Source of the DNA: Paracoccaceae bacterium
Lineage (GTDB): Bacteria > Pseudomonadota > Alphaproteobacteria > Rhodobacterales > Rhodobacteraceae
Direction of reading: 5' to 3'
Length of the DNA stretch: 64,000 bases
Assembly: GCA_026989355.1 (NCBI GenBank)
Contig: JALSJM010000008.1
Location: 248,001 to 312,000, forward strand
Position numbers and translations under genes: made by a program. Positions 1 to 8,937 of this stretch are shown here, in pieces. Positions within the stretch are counted from its first letter, which is position 1. Each line of letters starts with the position of its first letter. A model generated the notes under the pieces. It made no database searches. It had not been told where the DNA came from and saw only the letters and a program-made list of their open reading frames with translations.

Positions 1-2
1 AA

Positions 3-623
3 GCCTGCCGCGCACTCGACATGCCGATCGTCTCGGGCAACGTCAGCCTTTACAACGAAACCGACGGCCAGGCAATCCTGCCCACCCCTACCATCGGCGC
101 GGTCGGGCTGATCGCGGACCTCGATCAGGCGATCATCGGCCAGGCCAGCCCGGGCGACGTGCTGCTGCTGCTGGGCGGGCCGGGCACGCATCTGGGGCAA
201 TCGGCGCTGCTGGCCGAAATCCGGGGCCGCGAAGAAGGGCCGCCGCCGCCGGTGGACCTGGCGGCCGAACGCCGGCACGGAGAATTCATCCGCGCCCATC
301 ATGCCCTGATCGCCGCCTGCACCGACATTTCCGATGGCGGCCTTGCCCTTGCCGCCTTCGAGATGGCCGAAGCGGCGGGAACCGGCATTGCGATCGACGC
401 CACCGACACGGCGGCCCTGTTTGGCGAAGATCAGGCGCGTTATCTGATCGCCTGCAATTTCGACGCCGCCGAAGCGCTGATGGTGGCAGCCGGAAAGGCC
501 GGCGTTCCATTGGAAACGGTGGGCCGTTTCGTCGGCAATGACGTGATCCTGGGCGGAGCCTCCGCTCCGCTTCCGGAACTGCGCCACATCTATCGCACCA
601 GTCTTGCGGCCAGCATCACCTGA
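3..623 (+). CDS. purL: Phosphoribosylformylglycinamidine synthase, large subunit PurL (C-terminal part, cut by window edge)
   Basis: This is the C-terminal ~207 residues of PurL, which converts FGAR, glutamine-derived ammonia and ATP to FGAM in purine synthesis. The reading frame is open to the left edge and begins in the conserved ALD[14 protein letters not shown] stretch, so the true start lies outside the window. The second AIRS/PurM-type domain is present, with conserved ISDGGLA and GVP-x-E-x-VG segments. It ends convergently to rpsI, about 130 bp away. The identification rests on motif recall. Intact as far as visible. Confidence 0.93.
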   Translation, partial: ACRALDMPIVSGNVSLYNETDGQAILPTPTIGAVGLIADLDQAIIGQASPGDVLLLLGGPGTHLGQSALLAEIRGREEGPPPPVDLAAERRHGEFIRAHHALIAACTDISDGGLALAAFEMAEAAGTGIAIDATDTAALFGEDQARYLIACNFDAAEALMVAAGKAGVPLETVGRFVGNDVILGGASAPLPELRHIYRTSLAASIT

Positions 624-699
624 CATGCCGCGCCCCGGCGCAGGCACCGGGCAGAAAACCGCGATCCCCCCGAAATCCACCCCCGAAAGCCCCGGACAC

Positions 700-731
700 G
701 GAAAAGGCGGAGCACCCGGCCCCACCTTTCC
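700..731 (-). terminator. Probable terminator of the rplM-rpsI transcript
   Basis: Just downstream of rpsI (read on the minus strand), GGAAAGGTGG can pair with CCGCCTTTTCC with one bulge and one wobble. The loop is GC-rich and the distal arm carries the T-run. It sits between the convergent purL and rpsI ends. Seen in sequence; function inferred. Confidence 0.45.
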
Positions 732-752
732 GGTGATCGCGTCTGTCGCAAC

Positions 753-1247
753 TCAGCGCTTGGAGAACTGGAAGCTGCGGCGCGCCTTGCGCTTGCCGTA
801 TTTCTTGCGCTCCACCACGCGGGCATCGCGGGTCAGGAAACCCGCCGCCTTCAGCGCCGGGCGCAGTGCCGGATCGTAAAGCTGCAATGCCTTCGAGATC
901 CCGTGCTTCACCGCACCGGCCTGCCCCGAAAGCCCGCCGCCCTTGACGGTGGCCATCACGTCGAACTGATCGACGACACCGGCCACCTCGAAGGGCTGGC
1001 GCAGGATCATCTGCAGGACCGGACGCGCGAAATAGGTGCTCATATCACGACCATTGATCGTTACCTTTCCCGAACCGGGGCGGATCCAGACCCGCGCCAC
1101 CGCATCCTTGCGCTTGCCGGTGGCATAGGCGCGGCCCAGCTCATCGCGCACCGGTTCGCGCGCAGGCGCTTCCGCCGCGGCCGCCGCAGCCGCTTCACCT
1201 TCCACCGCGGCGCCCAGATCATCAAGTGTCTTGATTTCTTCGGTCAT
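753..1247 (-). CDS. rpsI: 30S ribosomal protein S9
   Basis: Structural protein of the small ribosomal subunit; its basic C-terminal tail reaches the P-site tRNA. The protein is 164 aa. The S9 core starts at about residue 40 ([13 protein letters not shown]) and ends in the diagnostic [17 protein letters not shown] tail. The first ~38 residues are an acidic, alanine-rich extension of the kind common in alphaproteobacterial S9. It follows rplM with a 2-bp gap, the classic L13-S9 pair, and is surely co-transcribed. Confidence 0.97.
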   Translation of the reverse strand: MTEEIKTLDDLGAAVEGEAAAAAAAEAPAREPVRDELGRAYATGKRKDAVARVWIRPGSGKVTINGRDMSTYFARPVLQMILRQPFEVAGVVDQFDVMATVKGGGLSGQAGAVKHGISKALQLYDPALRPALKAAGFLTRDARVVERKKYGKRKARRSFQFSKR

Positions 1248-1249
1248 GA

Positions 1250-1711
1250 TCAGCTCCGCGTGTTCTTGGGATTGAGGGATTTCACATCCAGCACTTCAGG
1301 GTTCTGAGCCGCGTGCGGGTGCTCGGCGCCGGCATAGATGCGCAGATTTGTCATCAGCTTGCGCGACAGGCGGTTCTTCGGCAGCATGCGCTGCACCGCC
1401 TTTTCCACCACACGCTCGGGATGCCTGCCCTCAAGGATCTGGCGCGCGGTGCGCGAACGGATCCCCCCCGGATATCCGGTGTGACGGTAATAGATCTTGG
1501 CATCACGCTTGTTGCCGGTCAGCTGCACCTTGTCGGCATTGATGATGATCACGTTGTCGCCCATGTCCATGTTGGGCGTGAAGGTGGCCTTGTGTTTGCC
1601 ACGAAGACGCGCCGCAACGATCGAGGCAAGGCGGCCGAGAACGACGCCTTCGGCGTCGATCAGGATCCACTTCTTCTCGATGTCTGCCGGCGTTGCAGAA
1701 AAGGTTTTCAT
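1250..1711 (-). CDS. rplM: 50S ribosomal protein L13
   Basis: Early-assembling protein of the large ribosomal subunit. I start it at the ATG at 1711 (MKTFSATP), giving 153 aa, the usual alphaproteobacterial length. The frame stays open upstream, but that part has no L13 similarity and overlaps the promoter. Conserved segments are W-x-L-I-DAEG-x-VLGRLAS, NMD-GD-x-VI-IN and YRHTGYPGG. It is the first gene of the rplM-rpsI operon, and a thioesterase gene lies upstream in the same orientation. Confidence 0.97.
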   Translation of the reverse strand: MKTFSATPADIEKKWILIDAEGVVLGRLASIVAARLRGKHKATFTPNMDMGDNVIIINADKVQLTGNKRDAKIYYRHTGYPGGIRSRTARQILEGRHPERVVEKAVQRMLPKNRLSRKLMTNLRIYAGAEHPHAAQNPEVLDVKSLNPKNTRS

Positions 1712-1788
1712 CGGTTTTGCCCTGTGTTTGGGTGCTCGGATTCGCATGACAGGGCGCAACAGGGCGCCCGGCCTTCTCGGATGGCGTG

Positions 1789-1817
1789 GTTCTAATGATT
1801 CCGCGCCCCAAGTCAAG
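1789..1817 (-). promoter_or_regulatory. Likely sigma-70 promoter of rplM-rpsI
   Basis: On the minus strand CTTGAC (1817-1812) is followed after 17 bp by TAGAAC (1794-1789), about 80 bp before the rplM start. Spacing and hexamers are close to the housekeeping consensus. The start point is inferred. Confidence 0.55.
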
Positions 1818-1873
1818 CGCCATATGGGGAATTTTCCCATGCGAAAACAATGCGATGGAAATAAGGTATTATA

Positions 1874-2317
1874 TTACCCCATGCCCGGCCCGCGCCGTGC
1901 CCCCGGCGGAATCGAATAGGTAAGGCTGGCCCGCGCCACCGGCGCTTCCAGACCTTGCGAAAAGATCAGCACATCGCCCACCGCCAGCACCCGGCCAAGC
2001 TTCAGGATCCGCGCCTCGGCGCGCAGCCCCTGCCCCGCCGGCGGCCGCCGCAGGAAATCGATGCCGCAATTCGTGGTGACCGCCAGCGCCACCGGCCCGA
2101 TCTGGGCGAGGATCGCCAGATAGACGGCCACATCGGCCAGCGCGAACATGGCCGGCCCCGAAACCGTGCCGCCCGGGCGCAGATGCGCGTCGCGCACCCT
2201 CATTTCAAGCACAAGCCCGCCGGAAGACACCGAACGCACCCGGAAATCATCGGAAACCTGCGGAAAATGCGTGGCCATGAAGGCTTCGAGCGCAGCACCA
2301 TCCATCTGCAAATCCAT
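1874..2317 (-). CDS. PaaI-family hotdog thioesterase
   Basis: A 147-aa hotdog-fold acyl-CoA thioesterase of the PaaI/YbgC superfamily, probably cytosolic, hydrolysing aryl- or acyl-CoA esters. The family pattern is visible: RPGGTVSGPAMFALADVA-x-Y in the middle, where the Asp is the usual catalytic or helix-capping position, and NCGIDFLRRPPAG following. It lies immediately upstream of rplM in the same orientation, a neighbourhood I recall from Rhodobacteraceae, and is divergent from the crotonase gene. Its substrate cannot be told from sequence. Confidence 0.82.
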   Translation of the reverse strand: MDLQMDGAALEAFMATHFPQVSDDFRVRSVSSGGLVLEMRVRDAHLRPGGTVSGPAMFALADVAVYLAILAQIGPVALAVTTNCGIDFLRRPPAGQGLRAEARILKLGRVLAVGDVLIFSQGLEAPVARASLTYSIPPGARRGPGMG

Positions 2318-2375
2318 GCTTTCGCTCCCCTGCGTTCCTGCCTACACTCTGACCGAACATCAGGGAGATGACAAC

Positions 2376-3167
2376 ATGAGCGAAGATATCCTGCTGCGTG
2401 AAGACATCGGCCATGTCGCCTTTCTCACCATGAATTCCCCGAAGAACCTGAATGCCCTCTCCGATACGATGCTGGCGGCGCTGATGGCCGCGTTCGACAG
2501 GCTGGAAAGCGATGCGAATATCCGCGCGGTGGTGATCCGCGGCGCGGGCAAGGCCTTCTGCGCGGGGCATGATCTGAAGGAAATGCAGGCCGCACGCCAG
2601 GCCCCCGACGGAGGGCGGGAATATTTCCTTGATCTCTTCAAGCGCTGCTCGGCGATGATGCTGCGCCTGCAATCCCTGCCCCAGCCGGTGATTGCCCAGG
2701 TGCACGGAATCGCCACCGCCGCCGGCTGCCAGATGGTGGCCAGTTGCGATCTTGCAGTGGCCGCCGACGACACGCGCTTCGGCGTCAATGGTGTCAATAT
2801 CGGGCTGTTCTGTTCCACCCCCATGGTAGCGCTCACCCGCAACATCCCCCGCAAGGCAGCCTTCGAGATGCTTACCACCGGCCACTTCATCAGCGCGGAA
2901 CGCGCCGCCGGACTGGGGCTGATCAACAAGGCGGTTCCCGAAGCGCTGCTGGCCGCGGAAACCGAAAGCCTTGCCACCACCATCGCCGCCAAGCTCGATA
3001 CCGCCGTGAAGATCGGCAAGCGCGCCTTTTACGAACAGATCGGGATGCCGACGGAATCCGCCTATGAATATGCCGGTCAGGTGATGGTGGAAAACATGCT
3101 TGAGCGCGATACCGACGAAGGCATTACCGCCTTCCTCGAAAAACGCCCCCCCGACTGGCAGGAATGA
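2376..3167 (+). CDS. Crotonase-fold protein, ECHDC3-like enoyl-CoA hydratase/isomerase family
   Basis: A 263-aa member of the crotonase superfamily, which bind acyl-CoA and stabilise thioester enolates. The start is the ATG at 2376 after GGGAGATGACAAC; upstream in-frame sequence is not crotonase-like. The oxyanion-hole segments A-FCAGHDLKE (~61-71) and HGIATAAGCQ (~116-126) are present. The two catalytic glutamates of true enoyl-CoA hydratases appear to be missing: Q and GLFCSTP occupy those regions. This matches the poorly characterised ECHDC3 branch, so a plain hydratase activity should not be assumed. It heads a plus-strand trio with a PLP decarboxylase and an SDR. Confidence 0.83.
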   Translation: MSEDILLREDIGHVAFLTMNSPKNLNALSDTMLAALMAAFDRLESDANIRAVVIRGAGKAFCAGHDLKEMQAARQAPDGGREYFLDLFKRCSAMMLRLQSLPQPVIAQVHGIATAAGCQMVASCDLAVAADDTRFGVNGVNIGLFCSTPMVALTRNIPRKAAFEMLTTGHFISAERAAGLGLINKAVPEALLAAETESLATTIAAKLDTAVKIGKRAFYEQIGMPTESAYEYAGQVMVENMLERDTDEGITAFLEKRPPDWQE

Positions 3168-3193
3168 GCCGGCTTTTCCGTACCGCTTGCATC

Positions 3194-3225
3194 GCCGGTC
3201 CGCAAATACCCCCGCCGGAGGCACC
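3194..3225 (+). repeat. Dispersed intergenic element, copy A
   Basis: GCCGGTCCGCAAATACCC followed by CCGCCGGAGG, 27 bp after the stop of the crotonase gene. Near-identical copies lie 3' of erpA (23200) and cinA (39234). A related hairpin form lies 3' of livG (33500). Confidence 0.5.
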
Positions 3226-3260
3226 ACGTCCCGCCTGCAGCCACAAGCACAAGAGCCGCC

Positions 3261-4652
3261 ATGAACCACGATGACCTCGCAAAATGGTCGCGCCGAGCCG
3301 CCGACTGGGCGCGCGACTATCACGCAAATCTGCGCAAGCGCCCCGTGCGGCCACCCGTGACACCGGGCCAGCTGGCCGCCCGTCTGCCCGGGGCCCCGCC
3401 CGAGCAGCCCGAGCCGATGGAGGATATCTTCGCCGATTTCGAAGCCCTCGTGCCCGATGCCACCACCCACTGGCAGCATCCGCGTTTCTTCGCCTATTTC
3501 CCCGCCAATGCCGCGCCGGCCTCGATGCTGGCCGAGCAGCTGGCCAATGCCATCGCCGGGCAGGCCATGCTGTGGGAAACCGCCCCCGCCGCAAACGAGA
3601 TCGAAACCGTGATGATCCGCTGGCTTGCCGCCGCCCTTGGCCTGCCCGCACGTTTTGCCGGCACCATTCATGACAGCGCCACCACCGCCACACTCTGCGC
3701 CATCCTCACCATGCGCGAACGCGCCCTTGAATGGCGCGGCAACCGCGCCGGACTTTCTGCCGCGCCCCGCATCCGCATCTATGCCTCGGACCAGACCCAT
3801 TCCAGCATCGACAAGGGCATCCGCATCGCCGGCATCGGCCAGGAAAACCTGGTGAAGATCCCCACCCGCGCCAGCCTGGCCATGGATACCGAAGCCCTTG
3901 ATGCCGCCATCCGCGCCGACCGCACCGCCGGCCACCTGCCGGCCGGCGTGATCGCCTGCGCCGGGGGCACCTCGGTCGGCGCCTTCGACGACATCGCCGC
4001 CACGCTCGAAGTGGCCCGCAGCCACGGCCTTTACACCCATGTCGATGCGGCCTGGGCCGGCAGCGCCATGATCGCCCCCGAATTCCGCCGCCTCTGGAAA
4101 GGGGTGGAAGGCGCCGACAGCATTGTCTTCAATCCGCACAAATGGCTGGGCGCGCAGTTCGACTGCGCGGTGCAGTTCCTGGCCGACCCCGCCCCCCAGA
4201 TCAACACGCTGGGCCTCAGACCCGATTACCTGCAATCCCTCGGTCAGAACGAGATCACCAATTACAACGAATGGACGATCCCGCTCGGCCGCCGCTTCCG
4301 CGCGCTGAAGCTGTGGTTCGTGCTGCGCGCCTATGGGCTTGAGGGGCTGCGTGCGCGCATCCGCAATCACGTGAAATGGGCCGGCGAAGCCCATGACGCC
4401 ATCGCCCGCCTGCCCGGCTTCACCATCGTCACCGCGCCGGTGCTTTCGCTTTTCACCTTCCGCTACCGCAACAGCGACACGGCCACCGAAGCCCTTCTGC
4501 GGCGCATCAACGATGACGGGCGCATCTACCTTACGCAGACCAGCCACCGGGGAAAATTCGTGATTCGCATGCAGGTGGGCCAGTTCGACTGCACTCGCGC
4601 CGATGTGATGAGCGTTCCCGAAGTGCTGACCGATCTCACCCGCGCAGGCTGA
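3261..4652 (+). CDS. Pyridoxal-phosphate group II decarboxylase (aromatic-L-amino-acid decarboxylase-like)
   Basis: A 463-aa fold-type I PLP enzyme that decarboxylates aromatic or related L-amino acids. The diagnostic features are complete. SDQTHSS has the cofactor-stacking His180, VDAAWAG has the pyridine-N-binding Asp at ~262, and NPHKWLG has the Schiff-base Lys294. The N-terminal HPRFFAYFP-x-N segment and the W-L-LP region are typical of DOPA, tryptophan and tyrosine decarboxylases. It is close to family length (~470). It lies between a crotonase and an SDR on the same strand, which may suggest amine or amino-acid catabolism, but the gaps (93 and 71 bp) leave an operon uncertain. Confidence 0.88.
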   Translation: MNHDDLAKWSRRAADWARDYHANLRKRPVRPPVTPGQLAARLPGAPPEQPEPMEDIFADFEALVPDATTHWQHPRFFAYFPANAAPASMLAEQLANAIAGQAMLWETAPAANEIETVMIRWLAAALGLPARFAGTIHDSATTATLCAILTMRERALEWRGNRAGLSAAPRIRIYASDQTHSSIDKGIRIAGIGQENLVKIPTRASLAMDTEALDAAIRADRTAGHLPAGVIACAGGTSVGAFDDIAATLEVARSHGLYTHVDAAWAGSAMIAPEFRRLWKGVEGADSIVFNPHKWLGAQFDCAVQFLADPAPQINTLGLRPDYLQSLGQNEITNYNEWTIPLGRRFRALKLWFVLRAYGLEGLRARIRNHVKWAGEAHDAIARLPGFTIVTAPVLSLFTFRYRNSDTATEALLRRINDDGRIYLTQTSHRGKFVIRMQVGQFDCTRADVMSVPEVLTDLTRAG

Positions 4653-4723
4653 GCCGCCTCTTTACACTCCGGCCTTTCCCGGATTATCTGAACGCCCGTT
4701 CAGTTCATGCCGGGAGGCCAGCC

Positions 4724-5479
4724 ATGCAGATCAGCGAAACCCGCGCCATCATTACCGGCGCCGCCTCGGGACTCGGAGAAGCTGCGGCGCGCGCACTGAG
4801 AGAAGGCGGTGCCCAGGTGACGATCCTCGATCGCGATGCGGCACGCGGCAAGATGGTGGCGCGCGAGATCGGCGCCGGCTTCTTCAGGGTTGACGTGGCA
4901 GACGAAGCCTCGGCCAGCCAAGCCATCGCCGCCGCGCAGGAAACGATGGGCGGCATCACCGCCTGCATCAACTGTGCCGGCATCGCCACCGCCGAGCGCA
5001 CGCTCGGGCGCAAGGGGCCGCATGGTCTGGAAAGCTTCCGCCGCACCATCGACGTCAACCTTGCCGGCAGCTTCAACGTGCTGCGCCTGGCCGCCGCCGC
5101 CATGGCCCGTAACACGCCCGACGCACAGGGCCAGCGCGGGGTGATCGTCAATACCGCCTCGATTGCCGCCTTCGACGGGCAGAAGGGCCAGGCTGCCTAT
5201 GCGGCTTCGAAGGCCGGCATCGCAGGCATGACCCTGCCGCTGGCGCGCGATCTGGCCAGCCTCGGCATCCGCGTGATGGCGATCGCGCCGGGGATATTCC
5301 TGACACCGATGCTGACCGGCCTCGGCAGCGAGGTGGTCGAAGGGCTTGCAAAGGATGTCACCTTTCCAAAGCGTCTTGGCGATCCGGCAGAGTTCGCCGC
5401 CCTTGTGCGTTTCATCCTTGAAAACGATTACCTGAACGGCGAGGTGATCCGCATCGACGGGGCATTGCGAATGCAGTGA
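4724..5479 (+). CDS. Short-chain dehydrogenase, 3-hydroxyacyl-CoA dehydrogenase type II-like
   Basis: A 251-aa classical SDR that oxidises hydroxyacyl-CoA or hydroxysteroid-type substrates with NAD(P)+. TGAASGLG (~11-18) is the nucleotide-binding glycine motif and ILDRD the likely NAD-selecting acidic residue. NCAG follows, then a Ser in VNTAS and the YAASK catalytic pair. The APG-x-F-TPM segment is characteristic of the HSD17B10/HADH2 group. The start follows GGGAGGCCAGCC, a good ribosome-binding site. It converges on the ABC-F gene. Confidence 0.86.
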   Translation: MQISETRAIITGAASGLGEAAARALREGGAQVTILDRDAARGKMVAREIGAGFFRVDVADEASASQAIAAAQETMGGITACINCAGIATAERTLGRKGPHGLESFRRTIDVNLAGSFNVLRLAAAAMARNTPDAQGQRGVIVNTASIAAFDGQKGQAAYAASKAGIAGMTLPLARDLASLGIRVMAIAPGIFLTPMLTGLGSEVVEGLAKDVTFPKRLGDPAEFAALVRFILENDYLNGEVIRIDGALRMQ

Positions 5480-5514
5480 TGCCAGAGGCGCGCCCCCCCG
5501 CACCGCCTGCGGTC

Positions 5515-7401
5515 TCAGCCGTCCGACCGAGCGGCGGCCTCGGCCTTTTCCTCAAGCGCCAGCCATTCCTCCTCGGCCGCCGACAGCGCCGCCTGGCGGG
5601 CCGTCAGCATTTCGCTGGCCTTTGCGAATTTCGCCGGTTCGCGCGTATAGAGTTCGGCATCCGCCAGCAGTTCGGAAAGCTTCGCGATCTCGGCCTCGAG
5701 ACGCGCGATCTCGCCAGGCAGCTCCTTCAGCCGGTGGCGTTCGGTAAATGTGAGCCCGCCCGGCACCGCGGATTTCGCAGCAGATTTCGGGGGGGATTTC
5801 GCAGCAGACGCTGACCGACCGCCGCCCGACACCCGGGCACCCGCCTTCGGTTTCACGGCACCCTGCTTCTTTTCGCCCCCCTGCCCGCCCGACAGCCGCT
5901 TCTGCGCCTGATAATCGCTCCACCCTCCTGCATAGGCGGTGGCCCTGCCCCCACCTTCCATGACAATGGTGGCAGTTGCCACGCGGTCAAGAAAATCGCG
6001 GTCGTGGCTGACCATCAGCACCGTGCCATCGTAATCGGCCAGCACCTCCTGCAGCAGGTCGAGGGTTTCGATGTCAAGGTCATTGGTCGGCTCGTCAAGC
6101 ACCAGAAGATTGCTCGGACGCGCCATGATCCGGGCCAGCATCAGGCGAGCCTTCTCGCCCCCTGAAAGCACCTTCACGGGGGATCTCATCTGGCTCTCGT
6201 CGAACAGGAAATCCTTCAGATAACCGGCCACATGGCGGGGCCTGCCCCGCACCATGACCTGATCCGCGCGCCCCGAAATGCCGATGGCGGGATCACCGGC
6301 GAGGTTTTCCCACAGGCTGGCCTCGGGGTCGAGGCTGTCGCGATTCTGATCGAACACGGCGATTTCAAGATTGCTGCCCAGAACCACCCGGCCGCTGTCC
6401 GGGGAGATCTCGCCGGTCAGCATCTTCAGCAGCGTGGTCTTGCCCGCCCCGTTCGGGCCGACAAGAGCCACCCGGTCCCCCCGCAGGACGCGCAGCGAAA
6501 AATCTCTGACGATCGGCTTGCCGCCGTAGGTTTTCGAAATGCCGATCGCCTCGATCACCTTGCGCCCCGATTTCGCACCACCCTCAAGCGCCATTGCCGC
6601 CCGGCCCTGCCGGCGGACCATGGTCCGGCGCTCGGCGCGCAGGCTTTCCAGCGCCCGCAACCGGCCCTGGTTGCGCTTGCGGCGTGCACTGATTCCCTCG
6701 ACCGCCCAGCGGGCCTCGGCGCGGATCCTGCGGTCAAGCTTGTGGCGTGCCGTGTCCTCTTCCGCCCAGACCCTGTCGCGCCAGGATTCGAAATCAGCGA
6801 AGCCCCTTTCGCGCCGGCGCACGATCCCCCTGTCGATCCAGAGCGTGCTGCGCGTCAGCGCCGTCAGGAAAGCGCGATCGTGACTGATCAGCACGAAACC
6901 GGTGCGGGTTTCGCCAAGGCGCCGCTCAAGCCACCGGATTGCCTCGATGTCAAGATGGTTGGTCGGCTCGTCAAGCAGCAGCAGATCGGCATCTTCCGCC
7001 AGCACCCGGGCCAGCGCCGCCCGGCGGCGCTCGCCGCCCGATGCGGTGGCCACCGGGGTTTCGGGAGCAAATTTCAGCCCTTCGGCGGCCTGTGCCACGC
7101 GCCAGGCCTCGCCCGGGCCAGGCCCGGCCGCCGCGTAATCGCCCAGGGTGGAAAAGGCCGACATGTCGGGGTGCTGCTCCATGTAGCCGACCGAAACCCC
7201 GGCCGGAACCATCCGCCTGCCGCGGTCAGGCTCGATCAGCCCCGCCATCACCTTCAGCAACGTCGATTTTCCCGAACCGTTGCGCCCCACAAGCGCCACC
7301 CTGTCGCCCGGGTGGATGACCAGCGACAGGCCATCGAACACGGGCGCACCGCCGAAGGAGAGGGCGATGTCGGAAAGCTGAAGAAGCGGTGCCTGTGCCA
7401 T
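5515..7401 (-). CDS. ABC-F family ATPase (Uup-like), ribosome-associated
   Basis: A 628-aa duplicated ATPase without membrane segments. ABC-F proteins bind the ribosomal E site and modulate translation; the Uup branch also affects transposon excision in E. coli. It has two Walker A motifs (GRNGSGKST ~40-48 and GPNGAGKTT in the second half), two signature motifs (ASGGERRRAALA and LSGGEKARLMLA) and two LLLDEPTNHLD/LVLDEPTNDLD Walker B motifs. A charged linker (EARWAVEGISARRKRNQ) separates the halves. After a Lys/Ser-rich spacer, the C-terminal ~80 residues form a coiled coil (LPGEIARLEAEIAKL), as in Uup. Complete. Confidence 0.92.
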   Translation of the reverse strand: MAQAPLLQLSDIALSFGGAPVFDGLSLVIHPGDRVALVGRNGSGKSTLLKVMAGLIEPDRGRRMVPAGVSVGYMEQHPDMSAFSTLGDYAAAGPGPGEAWRVAQAAEGLKFAPETPVATASGGERRRAALARVLAEDADLLLLDEPTNHLDIEAIRWLERRLGETRTGFVLISHDRAFLTALTRSTLWIDRGIVRRRERGFADFESWRDRVWAEEDTARHKLDRRIRAEARWAVEGISARRKRNQGRLRALESLRAERRTMVRRQGRAAMALEGGAKSGRKVIEAIGISKTYGGKPIVRDFSLRVLRGDRVALVGPNGAGKTTLLKMLTGEISPDSGRVVLGSNLEIAVFDQNRDSLDPEASLWENLAGDPAIGISGRADQVMVRGRPRHVAGYLKDFLFDESQMRSPVKVLSGGEKARLMLARIMARPSNLLVLDEPTNDLDIETLDLLQEVLADYDGTVLMVSHDRDFLDRVATATIVMEGGGRATAYAGGWSDYQAQKRLSGGQGGEKKQGAVKPKAGARVSGGGRSASAAKSPPKSAAKSAVPGGLTFTERHRLKELPGEIARLEAEIAKLSELLADAELYTREPAKFAKASEMLTARQAALSAAEEEWLALEEKAEAAARSDG

Positions 7402-7497
7402 GCGCCCGGGCTACGCAACCGCCGCGCCAAGGTCAACCGTCCGGGCGCGGGGCGCGCCGGCCGGATCGGAGCGGGCCGGACCAGAAGCCCGAACCGC

Positions 7498-8316
7498 TCA
7501 GCCGGCCAGCGCCAGCAGGCGGCGTCGGCGGGCCGCCGGCAGGGCCTGCACCTCGAGCACGGCAAACAGGTGCAACGTATCCATTTGACGGTCGATCACT
7601 GCATGATCCGACACCCAGCCGCCAAGCGCCAGATAGCTGCGCAGCATCGGCGGCAGCCCCCGGAAGGCGCGCTTCGGATCGGCCGGTGCCGGCCATCCGG
7701 CAAAACGGACGACCTCGGGCGCACGCACCCCTACCCGCCAGCGGCGCGGCGCCAGGTGGCGGGCCGCGATCAGTGCCAGGGCCTCCGCATGGGCCGCCGC
7801 ATCGGCGCCGCGAAACGAAGCGCATCCGAACAGCAGCCCCGCCCGATGTCGTTGTGCGAATTTCGCAAGCGCCCCCAGGGCAACGCGCAGGATATCGGGG
7901 TCGCGCTCATGCGGTGTAACGCAGAACCGCCCGATTTCCAGCATCGGCCCCTCATGGCCGGAAAGCGGCGAAAGATCATAATGGCGGGCCGAATAGCTGC
8001 GCGCCACCGCATGCCCCCCCGCCAGCGGCAGCACCCGAAAACAGGAAACCAGCCGCCCGGTGCGGCTTTCCTCGATCAGGACATGCCGGCAGATGGCATC
8101 ATGGGCATCACCTTCCCGCGCGGGGGGAACGGACGGCGCCTCGGATTTTCCGCCCCTCCTGCCGGCCGCCGGAGCTGCGATGAAGGCGCGATAGCGCAGG
8201 ACCTGCGCGCGGCGCAGATCATTGTCGCAGGCAGCCAGCCGGGCCCGGTAGCGCCCGGTGACCAGAACCTGCGCCTCCCCCCCTTCTGCTGTCCGTTCCG
8301 TTCCCCGTTCCGGCAT
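7498..8316 (-). CDS. OlsB-like L-ornithine N-alpha-acyltransferase (GNAT/hemolysin-type)
   Basis: A 272-aa acyltransferase resembling OlsB, which transfers a 3-hydroxyacyl chain from acyl carrier protein to ornithine in ornithine-lipid synthesis. I start at the ATG at 8316 (MPERGTERT); the in-frame upstream stretch is arginine-rich, atypical and overlaps the msrB 5' end. Family-like segments are LRRAQVLRYRAFI, DAICRHVLIEE, GRLVSCFRVLP, the E-IGRFCV strand, a YLALGGWVSDHAVID segment and a C-terminal basic tail. The usual partner OlsA is not adjacent. Divergent from msrB. Confidence 0.75.
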   Translation of the reverse strand: MPERGTERTAEGGEAQVLVTGRYRARLAACDNDLRRAQVLRYRAFIAAPAAGRRGGKSEAPSVPPAREGDAHDAICRHVLIEESRTGRLVSCFRVLPLAGGHAVARSYSARHYDLSPLSGHEGPMLEIGRFCVTPHERDPDILRVALGALAKFAQRHRAGLLFGCASFRGADAAAHAEALALIAARHLAPRRWRVGVRAPEVVRFAGWPAPADPKRAFRGLPPMLRSYLALGGWVSDHAVIDRQMDTLHLFAVLEVQALPAARRRRLLALAG

Positions 8317-8479
8317 CCTGTCTTCCTGTCGTGGCCCTGCCCGCAATCCGGGCCGCCCCCGGAACCGACGCGACCGGACGGGCCGGACCGCTCGCTCCGA
8401 TGTGATCGCCTGGCCCTTCATATGTCCGAACGCCTGTGGCACACAAGAACGGCGATCCATCAGCAACAGGACGAAAACC

Positions 8480-8875
8480 GTGGAAAAGATCAGGAAATCC
8501 GACGCCGAATGGCGTGCCCTGCTTTCCGAACCGGCCTACAAGGTTACCCGCAGGCACGGCACCGAGCGCGCCTTCAGCCATGATGACTTTCCGAAGGAAC
8601 CGGGCGTGTTCCGCTGCATCTGCTGCGATCAGCCCCTGTTCGACGCGGCGGCGAAATACGACAGCGGCACCGGCTGGCCCAGCTTCTTTCGGCCGCTCAC
8701 CCCCGAAGCCGTGGGCGAAAGCGAGGACCGCCGCCTGCTCGTGAAACGCACCGAGGTGCACTGCGCGCGCTGCGATGCGCATCTGGGCCATGTCTTTCCC
8801 GACGGCCCGCCACCCACCGGCCTGCGCTACTGCATCAACGGCGTTGCACTGAAATTCGAACCGTTCGGGCAGTAA
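8480..8875 (+). CDS. msrB: Peptide-methionine (R)-S-oxide reductase MsrB, cytosolic form
   Basis: Reduces methionine-R-sulfoxide in oxidised proteins using thioredoxin. The GTG at 8480 (VEKIRKSD) follows AACAGG at 9-bp spacing and gives 131 aa, the normal length; the frame extends upstream without family similarity. Zinc ligands are visible as C46-x-x-C49 and C95-x-x-C98. The catalytic centre is RYCINGVALKF with Cys118, and the substrate-binding DSGTGWPSF and HLGHVFPDGP segments are intact. There is no signal peptide. A decayed second msrB of exported type is at 41592-41948. Confidence 0.95.
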   Translation: MEKIRKSDAEWRALLSEPAYKVTRRHGTERAFSHDDFPKEPGVFRCICCDQPLFDAAAKYDSGTGWPSFFRPLTPEAVGESEDRRLLVKRTEVHCARCDAHLGHVFPDGPPPTGLRYCINGVALKFEPFGQ

Positions 8876-8937
8876 CACCGCCCCGGGCGCACCCTTCACA
8901 TCCGCATTCCGGCAGGGCGCAAAGGATCAGCAAAGGA

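Noticed and set aside
2247-4547. A 766-codon minus-strand frame
   Set aside because: Antisense to the crotonase and PLP-decarboxylase genes; Gly/His-rich, no domain.
6232-8583. A 783-codon plus-strand frame
   Set aside because: Antisense to the ABC-F and OlsB-like genes and overlapping msrB; no recognisable domain.
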